From the NCBI GenBank assembly GCA_937990725.1, contig CALKQS010000014.1:62001-126000 (forward strand): DNA of 64,000 bases. The letters run 5' to 3'. The notes under the pieces are model-generated. The model was not told the DNA's origin and did no database searches. It was given only the letters and a program-made list of their open reading frames with translations. Shown here piece after piece: positions 7,683-17,056 of the stretch; positions within the stretch are counted from its first letter, which is position 1; every line of letters starts with the position of its first letter. The position numbers and the translations under genes were made by a program. This stretch comes from an uncultured Candidatus Saccharibacteria bacterium. Lineage in GTDB: Bacteria > Patescibacteriota > Saccharimonadia > Saccharimonadales > Saccharimonadaceae.

Positions 7683-7756
7683 TGTCTTGCGCCTAGCATA
7701 TTGCGCATAATAAAACTAGTATTTACTCCTCTTTGCAAAATGAATATACTATTGCC

Positions 7757-8605
7757 ATGGCATATCTTGTTGCAGTGTCTGGTGGTGTGGATAGTGTAGT
7801 GCTCTTGGATGTGATGGCGGCGCAGGCAGCGGAGCCGTTGATTGTGGCGCATGTCGATCATGGGATTCGGGGTGAAGCGTCGGCAGCGGATGCGCGCTTT
7901 GTGGCAGCACTGGCGGCGCACTATGGACTACCTTTTGTGTCTACTCAGCTTGAGCTTGGGCCAAATGCGAGCGAAGCAGCAGCGCGAGAGGCTCGGTATG
8001 ATTTTTTGCTTGATACAGCAGCGCAGTATCAAGCACCAGTGGTGACGGCGCATCACTTGGACGATTTAGTAGAAACAGTGGCGCTTAACTTGGCGCGTGG
8101 GACGGGCTGGCGTGGGCTGGCCGTGCTGAACCGCCCCGGGGTGGAGCGGCCACTACTGGGTTGGCGCAAGGCAGATATCCGCGCCTATGCACTAGCTCAT
8201 CGTCTGGAATGGGTAGAAGATGAGACGAATGCGAGTGACCGCTACACGCGCAATCGGCTGCGGCGCTGCATTCAGCGGCTCCTTACGGCAGAGCAGGCGG
8301 CGCAGATTACCGCGCTGCGGGATCGGCAACTTGCGCTGCGCCACACCATTAATGATGAAGTGCAACACCTCTTGCCGCAGTTTGCGGCCCAGCGCCATGG
8401 GTTGATTATGATTGACGAAGCAAGCGCTCAGGAACTATTGGGTGCGATGATTATGTGGGCAGGTGCGCCGCGCCCAACCCGTCCGCGGCTTGAGCGTGCG
8501 GTACTAGCCATCAAGACTGCTCGTCCAGGCAGCCGCCACGTGGTGGGCGATGGCGTGTATTTGCAGTTTAGCCCTCGGCAATTCACTGTAGAAGTGGTAC
8601 AATAG
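7757..8605 (+). CDS. tilS: tRNA(Ile)-lysidine synthase
   Basis: TilS converts C34 of tRNA-Ile (CAU) to lysidine so that it reads AUA. The N-terminal PP-loop SGGVDSVVLLDV (about residues 7-18), AHVDHGIRGEAS, and the TAHHLDDLVET region are typical of the family. The product is 282 residues, near the short form without the long C-terminal domains. The ATG at 7757 has TATACT six bases upstream (leaderless); the upstream in-frame start at 7733 is less likely. The predicted substrate, an Ile2-like CAU tRNA, is at 3435. Confidence 0.92.
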   Translation: MAYLVAVSGGVDSVVLLDVMAAQAAEPLIVAHVDHGIRGEASAADARFVAALAAHYGLPFVSTQLELGPNASEAAAREARYDFLLDTAAQYQAPVVTAHHLDDLVETVALNLARGTGWRGLAVLNRPGVERPLLGWRKADIRAYALAHRLEWVEDETNASDRYTRNRLRRCIQRLLTAEQAAQITALRDRQLALRHTINDEVQHLLPQFAAQRHGLIMIDEASAQELLGAMIMWAGAPRPTRPRLERAVLAIKTARPGSRHVVGDGVYLQFSPRQFTVEVVQ

Positions 8606-8655
8606 ATCAGATTACTGTGTGAGAATGCAAGCGAACGAAAGGAGTGAGTTCCCTG

Positions 8656-10500
8656 ATGAATAAAAAACCGTCGAAAGCGACCAATGCCCTGCGTCTAGGG
8701 CTGTTTTGGGCGATTGTGGTGCTGGGTGTGCTGGCATTTTGGGCGATTAATTCGCCGCAGGCTAACCTTAAGGATGTGCCGCTCTCGGACGTGGTGAACC
8801 GGGCAAATAATGGCAAGATTGCCAAGATCGAGATCCAAGGCAATGAGCTGACTGTTACACCCAAAGGCCAGTCTAAGCCAACCGAGCGCAGCCTCAAAGA
8901 AAATGGCACTATCTATACCCAAGGGCTCAAACATGACAAAACAGAGGTAAAGGTGCAAAATGAATCACAGACAGGGCTGCTGTTTTGGAATCTTGCGCCG
9001 ATTGTCCTGTCGGTCGTGCTGTTTGGCGTTCTCTTTATGTTTATGATGCGCCAAGCTCAGGGGCAGAATAGCCAAGCGATGGGCTTTGGCAAGAGTAAGG
9101 CCAAGCTGTATGGCCTTGATAAAGAGCGGGTAGTATTTGATGACATTGCGGGTAATGAAAACGCCAAGCAGGATTTGCAAGAGGTGGTGGACTTCCTTAA
9201 GCACCCCAAGAAGTATCAGAGCCTCGGCGCTAAGATCCCTAAAGGGATTCTCCTTGTCGGTAACCCCGGTACTGGTAAGACAATGCTAGCGCGAGCAGTT
9301 GCAGGCGAGGCTAACGTACCATTCTTTTCCATTAGTGGCTCAGAGTTTGTGGAGATGTTTGTTGGTGTGGGGGCAAGCCGGGTACGCGACCTCTTTGCTA
9401 AGGCCAAGAAGAATGCGCCAGCCATTATCTTCATTGATGAGATTGACGCTGTGGGACGCAAGCGTGGCTCTGGAATGGGTGGTGGCCACGACGAGCGTGA
9501 GCAGACGCTCAACCAGATTTTGGTAGAGATGGACGGCTTTGAGGCTGATACAAACGTGATTATCCTAGCGGCAACCAACCGAGCCGATGTGCTCGACCCA
9601 GCACTGTTGCGCCCAGGCCGCTTCGATCGCCATACGACGATTAGCCTACCCGAGCGCAAAGACCGTGAGGCGATCCTTAAGGTGCACTTCAAGAACAAAC
9701 CAACCGATGCATCGGTCGACCTCGACAAGCTTGCTGCTAAGACGGCTGGTAGCAGTGGTGCCGACCTCGCGAACATGGCCAACGAAGCAGCAATTATTGC
9801 AGCGCGTCGCGGCAAGAAGACGATTACCAACCAAGACCTGACCGAAGCCTTTGAGAAAGTGGCGATTGGCCCTGAGCGCAAAGCCAAGGTAATGACCGAC
9901 CACGAGAAGGAACTCACGGCGTACCACGAGGCAGGTCACGCTATTGTGGGGCATGTCTTGCCTGATAGCGATCCAGTGCATAAGGTAACCATCATCCCGC
10001 GTGGTGGCACGGGCGGCGTGACATGGTTCTTGCCTCCAGAGGACAAGAGCTACACTAATGTATACGAATTTAAGGATATTCTGGCCCGAGCAATGGGTGG
10101 GCGGATTGCCGAGAAGCTGATCTATGGCGATGATGGTATTACGACGGGAGCGGGCAGTGATCTACGCAAAGCGACGGAGATTGCCCGTGATATGGTGATC
10201 GAGCAAGGTATGGGCGCAAAGCTCCGCGACCAGGTCTTCCATGAAGATAATGGTGGTATGGTGTTTGACAAGATCACTCACGAGCGGCCATATAGCGATG
10301 CGACTGCTGAGGCGATTGACCACGAGGTGGAGGCGCTTATCAAAGAGGCTTCTCGCCGTGCTGAGATTGTCCTCTCGCACAACCGTCCAGCGCTTGAAAA
10401 GCTCAAAGATGAGCTGCTTGTTCACGAAACACTAGAAGAAGACGAAGCTAAGGCTGCAATGGCAGATGCCACTTTGCCAACGGAGGCCAAGCTCCACTAG
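8656..10500 (+). CDS. ftsH: ATP-dependent zinc metalloprotease FtsH
   Basis: FtsH is a membrane-anchored hexameric AAA protease that degrades misfolded and regulatory proteins. Visible are two TM helices (about residues 14-32 and 110-130), Walker A GNPGTGKT, Walker B IIFIDEIDAVG, the second region of homology with NRADVLDPALLRPGRFD, and the zinc site HEAGH with the downstream Asp. At 614 residues the length is normal. ATG 8656 is preferred over GTG 8644 because AAAGGAG then has a usable spacing. It sits between tilS and murJ on the same strand, about 50 bases after tilS. Confidence 0.97.
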   Translation: MNKKPSKATNALRLGLFWAIVVLGVLAFWAINSPQANLKDVPLSDVVNRANNGKIAKIEIQGNELTVTPKGQSKPTERSLKENGTIYTQGLKHDKTEVKVQNESQTGLLFWNLAPIVLSVVLFGVLFMFMMRQAQGQNSQAMGFGKSKAKLYGLDKERVVFDDIAGNENAKQDLQEVVDFLKHPKKYQSLGAKIPKGILLVGNPGTGKTMLARAVAGEANVPFFSISGSEFVEMFVGVGASRVRDLFAKAKKNAPAIIFIDEIDAVGRKRGSGMGGGHDEREQTLNQILVEMDGFEADTNVIILAATNRADVLDPALLRPGRFDRHTTISLPERKDREAILKVHFKNKPTDASVDLDKLAAKTAGSSGADLANMANEAAIIAARRGKKTITNQDLTEAFEKVAIGPERKAKVMTDHEKELTAYHEAGHAIVGHVLPDSDPVHKVTIIPRGGTGGVTWFLPPEDKSYTNVYEFKDILARAMGGRIAEKLIYGDDGITTGAGSDLRKATEIARDMVIEQGMGAKLRDQVFHEDNGGMVFDKITHERPYSDATAEAIDHEVEALIKEASRRAEIVLSHNRPALEKLKDELLVHETLEEDEAKAAMADATLPTEAKLH

Positions 10501-10516
10501 GAGCAGGGAGGTATCA

Positions 10517-12187
10517 GTGGCACATGGAGCAAATCGTCGGCGTGTCCGCTCAGTCGTCGCCAAAGCAAATAGCAAATTAAACATCAAGAATGCTGCCGCC
10601 CTCCTGGCAGGCTCAACACTGCTGTCGAGCGTCTTGGGGATGTACCGTGAACGGCTCATCAACGGCATGTACTACGACACCTACAAAGTGGGTGCTGATG
10701 CCTATACCGTAGCCTTTACTATCCCCGACTTCATGTTCTTTGTGCTAGTGTCTGGGGCGCTGAGTGTGTCCTTTATACCGGTATTTAACCAGCGCTTGGC
10801 GTCGGGCAACAAGCAGTCAGCGTGGGATTTGAGCTCGAGCTTGATCAATTTCTTAGCGCTCACGACTTTAGCGGCGAGTATTTTGATTATGATCTTTGCT
10901 GAGCCGCTGGTGAATGTCGTGGTCGGGCCGGGGCTCAGCGAGTCGGGGCGGAGCCTGGCAGTGAGTATGATGCGCGTGATTGCGGTCAATCCATTCCTCT
11001 TTTCTATCTCCACCGTCATTGCGAGCATGCAGCAGGCAATTGGGCGCTTTACCTTCTATGCGCTGGCGCCAACGATCTACAATATTGGTATCATCATTGG
11101 TGCAACCTTCTTTACGAACGGCATCAATATCTTTGGCTGGCAAGTGTTTGAGGGTGGCATTATGGGCGTGGCGCTGGGTGTGGTGCTAGGCTCGGTGCTG
11201 CAGCTGATTGTGAGCTCGATTGGTCTGCTTGGCTTAGACTTTGACTATCGCTTTATGATCAAGCGGAGGAACAAGAGCTTTCGCCAGGTGCTCCGCTTGC
11301 TGCGGACGCGCTCACTCGACCAAGGGATCGATTATCTTAATGGTCTCGTGGAGACAAACCTTGCTTCGCGCATGGCTGATGGGACGGTGCGGGCCTACCA
11401 GCAGGCATCGGCATTGTCATTGATGCCTGTGAACTTGATCGGCGTGGCGATTAGTAACGCAGCCTTCCCACAAATGACGGAGCATCTGGGGGCAGGGCGC
11501 GAGGATCTTTTCCGCAAAGAATTGCAGGTGATGATCCGGGTGATTATTTGGTTGGCATTGCCAGTGGCAGTCATTACTTACTTTGCACGGGGCTATGTGG
11601 TGAGCTTTATCCATAACGGGGGCGACCCGGTGATATCGGGCTTTCTTGGTGTGCTTGTTTTGACGATATTTTTCCGCACGATTTATCATATTGCAGCCCG
11701 TAGCTTTTACGCGCAGCAAGATACCAAGACGCCGCTTTATATCTCGTTCTTTGCGATTGGTTTTAATATCATCTTGGCGATTATCTTGGTGAATCTCTGG
11801 TCAAAGAATCAAAATCCAGGCTACGGCCTAGCCTGGGCACAGTCTATCACTGCCGTTGTGGAGGTGATTGTCCTCTTCTTCTTCATGGGGCGGCGCATGC
11901 CGAGGCTGTTTGACCGCAGCTTCGTTAATAGCATCTACAAGATGGTGATTGCTGCAGTGCCAACTGGTTTGGCCGCCTATCTGAGTGTGGTGATGATCCC
12001 CTTTGGTACGAACGATAAGAGTTTCTTCCTTGCCTTCCCGAAGTTTATTATGATCACAGTGGTGAGCTTTGCGGTTTATATATGGTTCAGCCGGCGACTG
12101 CGGCTTAAAGAGGCCGAGCCAGTGCTTAATCGGTTGCGGCAGATCTTCTTTGGACGGATTAACCTTGGCTGGAACTGGAAACGCTAG
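10517..12187 (+). CDS. murJ: lipid II flippase MurJ
   Basis: This 556-residue polytopic membrane protein of the MOP superfamily starts, after a basic stretch, with AALLAGSTLLSSVLGMYRERL, the typical MurJ first helix. About 14 hydrophobic segments follow. MurJ flips lipid II across the membrane for peptidoglycan synthesis. The GTG at 10517 has GGGAGG seven bases upstream. An earlier ATG inside ftsH is rejected. It lies 16 bases after ftsH and three bases before lepA, so these form one operon. Confidence 0.93.
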   Translation: MAHGANRRRVRSVVAKANSKLNIKNAAALLAGSTLLSSVLGMYRERLINGMYYDTYKVGADAYTVAFTIPDFMFFVLVSGALSVSFIPVFNQRLASGNKQSAWDLSSSLINFLALTTLAASILIMIFAEPLVNVVVGPGLSESGRSLAVSMMRVIAVNPFLFSISTVIASMQQAIGRFTFYALAPTIYNIGIIIGATFFTNGINIFGWQVFEGGIMGVALGVVLGSVLQLIVSSIGLLGLDFDYRFMIKRRNKSFRQVLRLLRTRSLDQGIDYLNGLVETNLASRMADGTVRAYQQASALSLMPVNLIGVAISNAAFPQMTEHLGAGREDLFRKELQVMIRVIIWLALPVAVITYFARGYVVSFIHNGGDPVISGFLGVLVLTIFFRTIYHIAARSFYAQQDTKTPLYISFFAIGFNIILAIILVNLWSKNQNPGYGLAWAQSITAVVEVIVLFFFMGRRMPRLFDRSFVNSIYKMVIAAVPTGLAAYLSVVMIPFGTNDKSFFLAFPKFIMITVVSFAVYIWFSRRLRLKEAEPVLNRLRQIFFGRINLGWNWKR

Positions 12188-12190
12188 CGT

Positions 12191-13171
12191 ATGGAACATA
12201 TCCGTAATTTCTGCATCATCGCCCACATCGACCATGGCAAGAGCACCTTGGCCGACCGCATGATGGAGCTGACGGGCACCGTTACCAAGCGGGATATGAA
12301 GCAGCAGTTGCTAGATAGCATGGATCTGGAGCGCGAGAAGGGAATTACCATCAAGCTCGCCCCGGTGCGGATGAAGTATGAGTACGTAACTTCTTCAGAA
12401 GCGGGTGCTGCCCCGTCGACTGCCACCCGCTTAGTATCGCCTGCTGATTCAATTGACGGGGACAGAAACACCGCACCCCAACCTGGCATCTACGACCTCA
12501 ACCTGATCGACACCCCCGGCCACGTTGACTTCAGCTATGAAGTATCGCGTAGCTTGCAGGCCTGCGAAGGTGCGGTGCTGGTGGTGGATGCCAGCCAGGG
12601 GATCCAGGCGCAGACGCTGGCCAATGTGTATCTCGCGATGGAGCAGGATCTTGCGATCATCCCGGTGCTCAACAAGGTTGACCTGCCAGCAGCCGATGTG
12701 CCACGCGTCTCCAAGCAGGTGATTAATCTGCTCGGCTGTGATGAGAGCGATATTATTCATATTTCGGCCAAGACCGGGCAGAATGTACCGCAAGTGCTGC
12801 GGGCTATCGTCGAGCGCATCCCAGTACCAGTATCGCCACTGGCGGTGCAGGCTGAGCGCATGGCTGCGCAAGATGGCAAGACGCCAAGCATACCAACCCG
12901 CGCCCTGATCTTTGATAGCTACTACGATGACTACCGGGGGGTCATCCTCTACGTGCGCGTGGTAGATGGCACGATACCGAAAGGTGCGGACATCACCATG
13001 ATGGCTACCGGAGCCCGTGGCCTTGCCCTGGAGGTAGGGCACCTCAGCCCAACTATGCAGCCCGACCCACTGCTTGGCACCGGCGAAATCGGCTACATCG
13101 TCACCAACCTCAAGACCACGCGTGAGGCACGGGTGGGGGATACGGTGACACTCAAGAAATACTTTGAGTAG
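12191..13171 (+). CDS. lepA: LepA (EF4) N-terminal half: GTPase and domain II
   Basis: LepA/EF4 is a ribosome-associated GTPase. This 326-residue gene carries only the G domain and domain II. G motifs are AHIDHGKST (G1), REKGITIK (switch region), DTPGH (G3), NKVD (G4) and SAK (G5), then domain II ending ARVGDTVTL. The frame stops at 13171, exactly where domain III should begin. The missing part is encoded at 17548-18507. About 34 extra residues (VTSSEAGAA...TAPQPG) lie between switch I and DTPGH. No coding decay is seen, so a functional two-piece protein is plausible. Confidence 0.92.
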   Translation: MEHIRNFCIIAHIDHGKSTLADRMMELTGTVTKRDMKQQLLDSMDLEREKGITIKLAPVRMKYEYVTSSEAGAAPSTATRLVSPADSIDGDRNTAPQPGIYDLNLIDTPGHVDFSYEVSRSLQACEGAVLVVDASQGIQAQTLANVYLAMEQDLAIIPVLNKVDLPAADVPRVSKQVINLLGCDESDIIHISAKTGQNVPQVLRAIVERIPVPVSPLAVQAERMAAQDGKTPSIPTRALIFDSYYDDYRGVILYVRVVDGTIPKGADITMMATGARGLALEVGHLSPTMQPDPLLGTGEIGYIVTNLKTTREARVGDTVTLKKYFE

Positions 13172-13198
13172 TTATAATATAGTGGTATAGTTTATCGT

Positions 13199-13816
13199 AT
13201 GATGGCTGTGATAAAAAAGTATGACACATTCATCGCTATCTTGTTTGCTGGGTTGATTATGCTATTCATCGCCGTGGCATTTACTGTTCCGAGTTTTTGG
13301 GATTGGCTGTGGCAGCGGCACCATAATCAGCTAAGCTGGTATATCCGTCCGTTATTTTTGATACCATTTTGCTGGTTCGCCTATCGGCGGAGCTGGGCAG
13401 GGATAATGATGGTGATATTCTTGACCTTGACCAGCATGGGATGGTTTGCTCCGCCCGATGAAACGAATTTACAGGTGCAACAGTTTTTGCAAGTTGAGCA
13501 GCAGTATCTGCAGGGTGAATGGACATTACGTAAAATTTTTTTCACATTGCTTATACCATTATCCTTTAGTGCTTTAGCAGCGGCATTGTGGTGGCGAAAT
13601 ATCTGGCTGGGTGTGGCAGTCATGGCGTTCATGGCTGCCGGTAAACTACTATGGAGTATAACTTTTTCTGGCGAAGCTGGTCTGGCGGTGATTGCCCCTG
13701 CGACAATTGGATTTGTTCTATGCAGTGGCTGTTTGTGGTTGGCTATGATGTTGTCTCGTCGTCGTATCCCTGGGGTTAAGAAAATGAATTTCATCAAGAA
13801 AGGCTCAAATAGGTAA
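13199..13816 (+). CDS. hypothetical multi-pass membrane protein
   Basis: This 205-residue protein has about five hydrophobic segments (around residues 12-32, 47-60, 65-80, 110-130 and 138-180), with short loops and a basic C-terminus. No family is recognised. It is the first gene in the insert between the lepA halves. TATAGT at 13186-13191 lies seven bases before ATG 13199, so it probably has its own leaderless promoter. Confidence 0.7.
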   Translation: MMAVIKKYDTFIAILFAGLIMLFIAVAFTVPSFWDWLWQRHHNQLSWYIRPLFLIPFCWFAYRRSWAGIMMVIFLTLTSMGWFAPPDETNLQVQQFLQVEQQYLQGEWTLRKIFFTLLIPLSFSALAAALWWRNIWLGVAVMAFMAAGKLLWSITFSGEAGLAVIAPATIGFVLCSGCLWLAMMLSRRRIPGVKKMNFIKKGSNR

Positions 13817-13841
13817 AGCTATTATCCGTATTTTACCAACC

Positions 13842-14420
13842 ATGTCATCGCATCAGCTGCAAAAATGGCGCATGCTGTCGTCGCGGACGCTCTTCGAGAG
13901 CCCTCGACTCACTGTCGCAGAAGATACAATAGAGCTACCAAATGGGAAGACCATCCAATATGTCCATTACCCCTACCATGGGCATGGTGGGGTAATCGTG
14001 GTGTGTCGCCAAGGTGATAACGTCTTGGTGCAGCAAGAGTATTCGTATCCGGTGGATGAGGTGTTGTATCAGTTCCCGGGCGGGAAGATCGAAGCGGGCG
14101 AGGATGTGTGCGCGGCGGCGCAGCGAGAGCTGGCTGAGGAGTCGGGCATTGCCATGACAGGTGTGCGAGCGTGTGGTTGGCTCTATGCCGACAATCGTCG
14201 CACCAGTGCGAAGCTCCACGTGGTTTACGGCGAATATGCTGGGACAAACCACCAACACCGGCCGGATGACACCGAGCAAATTATCTCTGAGTGGCTGCCA
14301 ATTGCCACTATCAACCGCATGGTCGCTACTGGCGCAATCACCAACTACGCCATGCTCGCTGCCTGGGCTTTGCTCGCCAGCACCCTTCAGCAAGTAGGAG
14401 ACTCTCATGCGAGTGAGTAG
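13842..14420 (+). CDS. Nudix hydrolase, ADP-ribose pyrophosphatase-like
   Basis: This 192-residue protein has a full Nudix box at about residues 86-108: GGKIEAGEDV...RELAEESGI, including the metal-binding REXXEE. The N-terminal layout, with IQYVHYPYHGHGGVIVV and VLVQQEYSYP, is like ADP-ribose/GDP-mannose pyrophosphatases (NudF type). Substrate preference cannot be fixed from sequence. Its 3' end overlaps the next gene by 14 bases, suggesting coupling. Confidence 0.87.
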   Translation: MSSHQLQKWRMLSSRTLFESPRLTVAEDTIELPNGKTIQYVHYPYHGHGGVIVVCRQGDNVLVQQEYSYPVDEVLYQFPGGKIEAGEDVCAAAQRELAEESGIAMTGVRACGWLYADNRRTSAKLHVVYGEYAGTNHQHRPDDTEQIISEWLPIATINRMVATGAITNYAMLAAWALLASTLQQVGDSHASE

Positions 14421-15249
14421 TGTAGAATTGCCATCGGCCAGTGAACTGCGCACAATGATACGCCAAGAATCGTCACGGTTAGCTCGGCACCAGGATTATC
14501 TTGACGCACGGCCGTGGTTGTTTGTGGAGCTGAAGCGGATTGCACATCACGCTGGTATCGATACAGCTGTTTTTGATTATTATGCGGTGTACGATTTTGA
14601 TGATACTATATCGAAGCTTCATCGGTTTACAGCGCAATTTGCTGATTATTTGGCTCAACATGCTCATCATAGCGAAGCTGCTACACTCTACAAGGTACTC
14701 GCAAGGGGTAACCCACCAAGACGGTCGGATGTCATACTGGTGTTTGGTTCGGCAGAGAATCGGCGAATTGCCACTGCAGTGAGGTTGTATCATGCTGGTG
14801 TTGCTCCCAAAATAACGATTGCTGGTGCCTCACCGCGCTGGGCGGTTGCCTACGGCAAAGATACTCCTGTAGCCGAAGCTTGGCGCATGGCGGAGTATGC
14901 TCAAGGCCATGGTGTCCCGGCAAGAGATATCATCATCGAAGATCGATCAATATCCATCCCAGACAATGTGAAGCGCAGTATTGACTGCTGGGAAGCGATG
15001 CTGTGGTGTCCACGACGCATTACATTGGTGACGAGCGAATTTAATGTTCGCCGTGCAGAGATGAATATGTATAAGTTTGCGCCGTGGCCAGTAGAGATCT
15101 TTACTGCAAGCCCTGAGCCAAGCCCATCCTTGAGAGTGAACACGTGGATAGCAACCGACCGTGGCCGCCGCCTCATCCTCAACGAATATGCTAAAATCAT
15201 AATAGAAAGTACCATTGATCATCTGCTGGCGGCAGAGAAGGGAGTGTGA
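14407..15249 (+). CDS. YdcF-like (DUF218) protein
   Basis: The C-terminal two thirds of this 280-residue protein match the DUF218/YdcF/SanA family: DVILVFGS (about residues 109-116), ATAVRLYHAGVAPKITIAG, then EAWRMAEYAQGHGVPARDII and IEDRSISIPDNVKRS. Members are Rossmann-like, some bind S-adenosylmethionine and some affect envelope integrity; no certain reaction is known. The N-terminal 100 residues are unrecognised. It overlaps the Nudix gene upstream, and its stop lies 2 bases before the next Nudix start. Confidence 0.75.
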   Translation: MRVSSVELPSASELRTMIRQESSRLARHQDYLDARPWLFVELKRIAHHAGIDTAVFDYYAVYDFDDTISKLHRFTAQFADYLAQHAHHSEAATLYKVLARGNPPRRSDVILVFGSAENRRIATAVRLYHAGVAPKITIAGASPRWAVAYGKDTPVAEAWRMAEYAQGHGVPARDIIIEDRSISIPDNVKRSIDCWEAMLWCPRRITLVTSEFNVRRAEMNMYKFAPWPVEIFTASPEPSPSLRVNTWIATDRGRRLILNEYAKIIIESTIDHLLAAEKGV

Positions 15250-15251
15250 AT

Positions 15252-15737
15252 ATGGGGTATGTTGGCTCGTATGTGTGGCAGTTGCGCCAGAAGGTTGGGG
15301 ATAAGAAATTACTCACGACGACTGTTGATGTCTTGCCGGTTGATGAAGCAGGGCGCGTCAAACTCATCTACGCCAAAGCCTTCGACCGATGGAGTACAGT
15401 AGGTGGGCACGTCGAGGAGGGTGATAGCTACACCAGCGCGGCACTACATGAACTACGTGAAGAAGCAGGAATCACTGCGCACGCCAGCGACCTTGAGCTC
15501 TTTGCAACGCAGTCTGGACCAGGGCGGGTGTATCATTATCCTGATGGTGACACGCAAGCCTTTACCGTAGTGTTTTGCCTTAAGCAATGGCAAAGTGAGG
15601 CACCGCACACTGACACTGAGGAAGTAGCGACAGGTCAGTGGTTCTCGCTAGACGAAGCATTGCAGCTCAATACGAATGACGCCACACGCCAGATTCTCAC
15701 TGCCTACCAGCGGTATAACGAGACGGGTGTGGTGTAG
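15252..15737 (+). CDS. Nudix hydrolase
   Basis: This protein of about 161 residues has a complete Nudix box: GGHVEEGDSYTSAALHELRE followed by EAGI. ATG 15252 is preferred over GTG 15246 because GGGAG lies at a normal distance and the stop of the previous gene is adjacent. Substrate unknown. It is the second of three Nudix genes in this block. Confidence 0.85.
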   Translation: MGYVGSYVWQLRQKVGDKKLLTTTVDVLPVDEAGRVKLIYAKAFDRWSTVGGHVEEGDSYTSAALHELREEAGITAHASDLELFATQSGPGRVYHYPDGDTQAFTVVFCLKQWQSEAPHTDTEEVATGQWFSLDEALQLNTNDATRQILTAYQRYNETGVV

Positions 15738-15779
15738 ATGATAGAGGAGCGGTAACACTCTGCCTAGTAGAGGATCGGT

Positions 15780-16391
15780 ATGACGCAAGAAAGACTCCTG
15801 ACAGAAAAGAACATAGCACATAACAGTGAAGATGAAGCAAAGGCGGGCTGGCACACAGCTTTTGCAGGCATGATGTTTGATGTCCAACATAATGACAAGG
15901 GCTGGGAAAGGGTGGTACGAGCGCCAGGCGTGCGCATTATACTTGATGATCAAAACAGTGGCAAAATCTTGCTCACCCGCGAATTTCGTCATGAGCTGGA
16001 TGGATATGACTATCGCCTGCCAGGAGGCAAGGTGTTTGATTCACGTGCTGACTACCAAGCTGCTCGCGCCCAACATATTGATATAATTCAAGCCGCGACG
16101 ACGAAGGCTGTGCATGAGGTGCAAGAAGAAGCGGGTTACACGATTGTCGACCCGCAGCTTATTCACACCTCGACACTTGGTGCGACGGTGAAGTGGGATT
16201 TATATACATTTGTTGCAACGAATTTTACAAAAAGTGATGATGGGCAGCAACTTGAGGATGGCGAAGTGATTCAGACAGACTTGTGGTTCTCATACGATGA
16301 AGTGCGCGAAATGGCCCTGAAAGGTGACATGCGCGAGGATAGAATTGCGATGGTGTTATTACGGTATCTAACAGATAAAAAGAATGAATAA
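15780..16391 (+). CDS. divergent Nudix-family protein
   Basis: This 203-residue protein has a Nudix fold start (VRIILDDQNSGKILLTREFR, YRLPGGK). Its Nudix box is interrupted: about 25 extra residues lie between GGKV and the helix AVHEVQEEAG, and the usual Arg of REXXEE is His. The metal-binding Glu residues remain. It may still hydrolyse a nucleoside diphosphate derivative, or have shifted substrate. About 40 bases separate it from the preceding Nudix gene. Confidence 0.75.
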   Translation: MTQERLLTEKNIAHNSEDEAKAGWHTAFAGMMFDVQHNDKGWERVVRAPGVRIILDDQNSGKILLTREFRHELDGYDYRLPGGKVFDSRADYQAARAQHIDIIQAATTKAVHEVQEEAGYTIVDPQLIHTSTLGATVKWDLYTFVATNFTKSDDGQQLEDGEVIQTDLWFSYDEVREMALKGDMREDRIAMVLLRYLTDKKNE

Positions 16392-16423
16392 GGGAAAGAT
16401 AATACTTAACAGAAATAGCCACG

Positions 16424-16990
16424 ATGAGCAAATTCGACGCCATGACACCAGAAGAAATTGGCCAGCTCTTTTCTATAGAGGTAGTGCCATATGATGAACG
16501 ATGGCCACAGTTATTCATGGCTGAGGCAGTGCGGGTAAGTGGTGTGCTGGGTGATGAGGTGTGTGCCATCGAGCATATTGGTAGCACAGCGGTGCCGGGG
16601 TTGGCAGCCAAACCAATCATAGATAGCCTACTCCTTGTGAAAAAGCTCGACAGTCGGGCGAAGCAGCGGTTGATAGAGCAGCTTCGCCCGCTTGGCTACG
16701 AAAATATGACTAATACTGAGACGGAGCTGACGATGGAGTTTGGCAAAGGCTATGACGTGGAGGATCCGCTACGCCAGAAGTACCATCTCCATGTCGAGCA
16801 GGTAGAGGCGATGCCATCGCCGAAGATTATCTTTCGTGATCGCCTGCGGAGTAGCCGTGTCTTGCGTGAGAAGTATACTAAACTCAAACACGAGCTGGCA
16901 CAGCAGTATCGACACAACAGAGAGGCATATACGGCAGGTAAGGCGGCTTTTGTGCGAAAAGTAATATCCAATTTATTTCCTTCAACTTAA
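16424..16990 (+). CDS. GrpB-family (UPF0157) nucleotidyltransferase-fold protein
   Basis: The motif IEHIGSTAVPGLAAKPIID (about residues 46-64) is diagnostic for the GrpB/UPF0157 family, which shares the nucleotidyltransferase fold. KYHLHV and a C-terminal helix VLREKYTKLKHELAQQY also fit. The biochemical role of the family is poorly known; some members are fused to CoaE. It is 188 residues, normal for stand-alone members. Confidence 0.85.
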   Translation: MSKFDAMTPEEIGQLFSIEVVPYDERWPQLFMAEAVRVSGVLGDEVCAIEHIGSTAVPGLAAKPIIDSLLLVKKLDSRAKQRLIEQLRPLGYENMTNTETELTMEFGKGYDVEDPLRQKYHLHVEQVEAMPSPKIIFRDRLRSSRVLREKYTKLKHELAQQYRHNREAYTAGKAAFVRKVISNLFPST

Positions 16991-17056
16991 GAAGCGACTA
17001 AATGTTAGGTACGGGGTAGGGCGGTACCATTGACATTTATAAATAATAGTTATATC

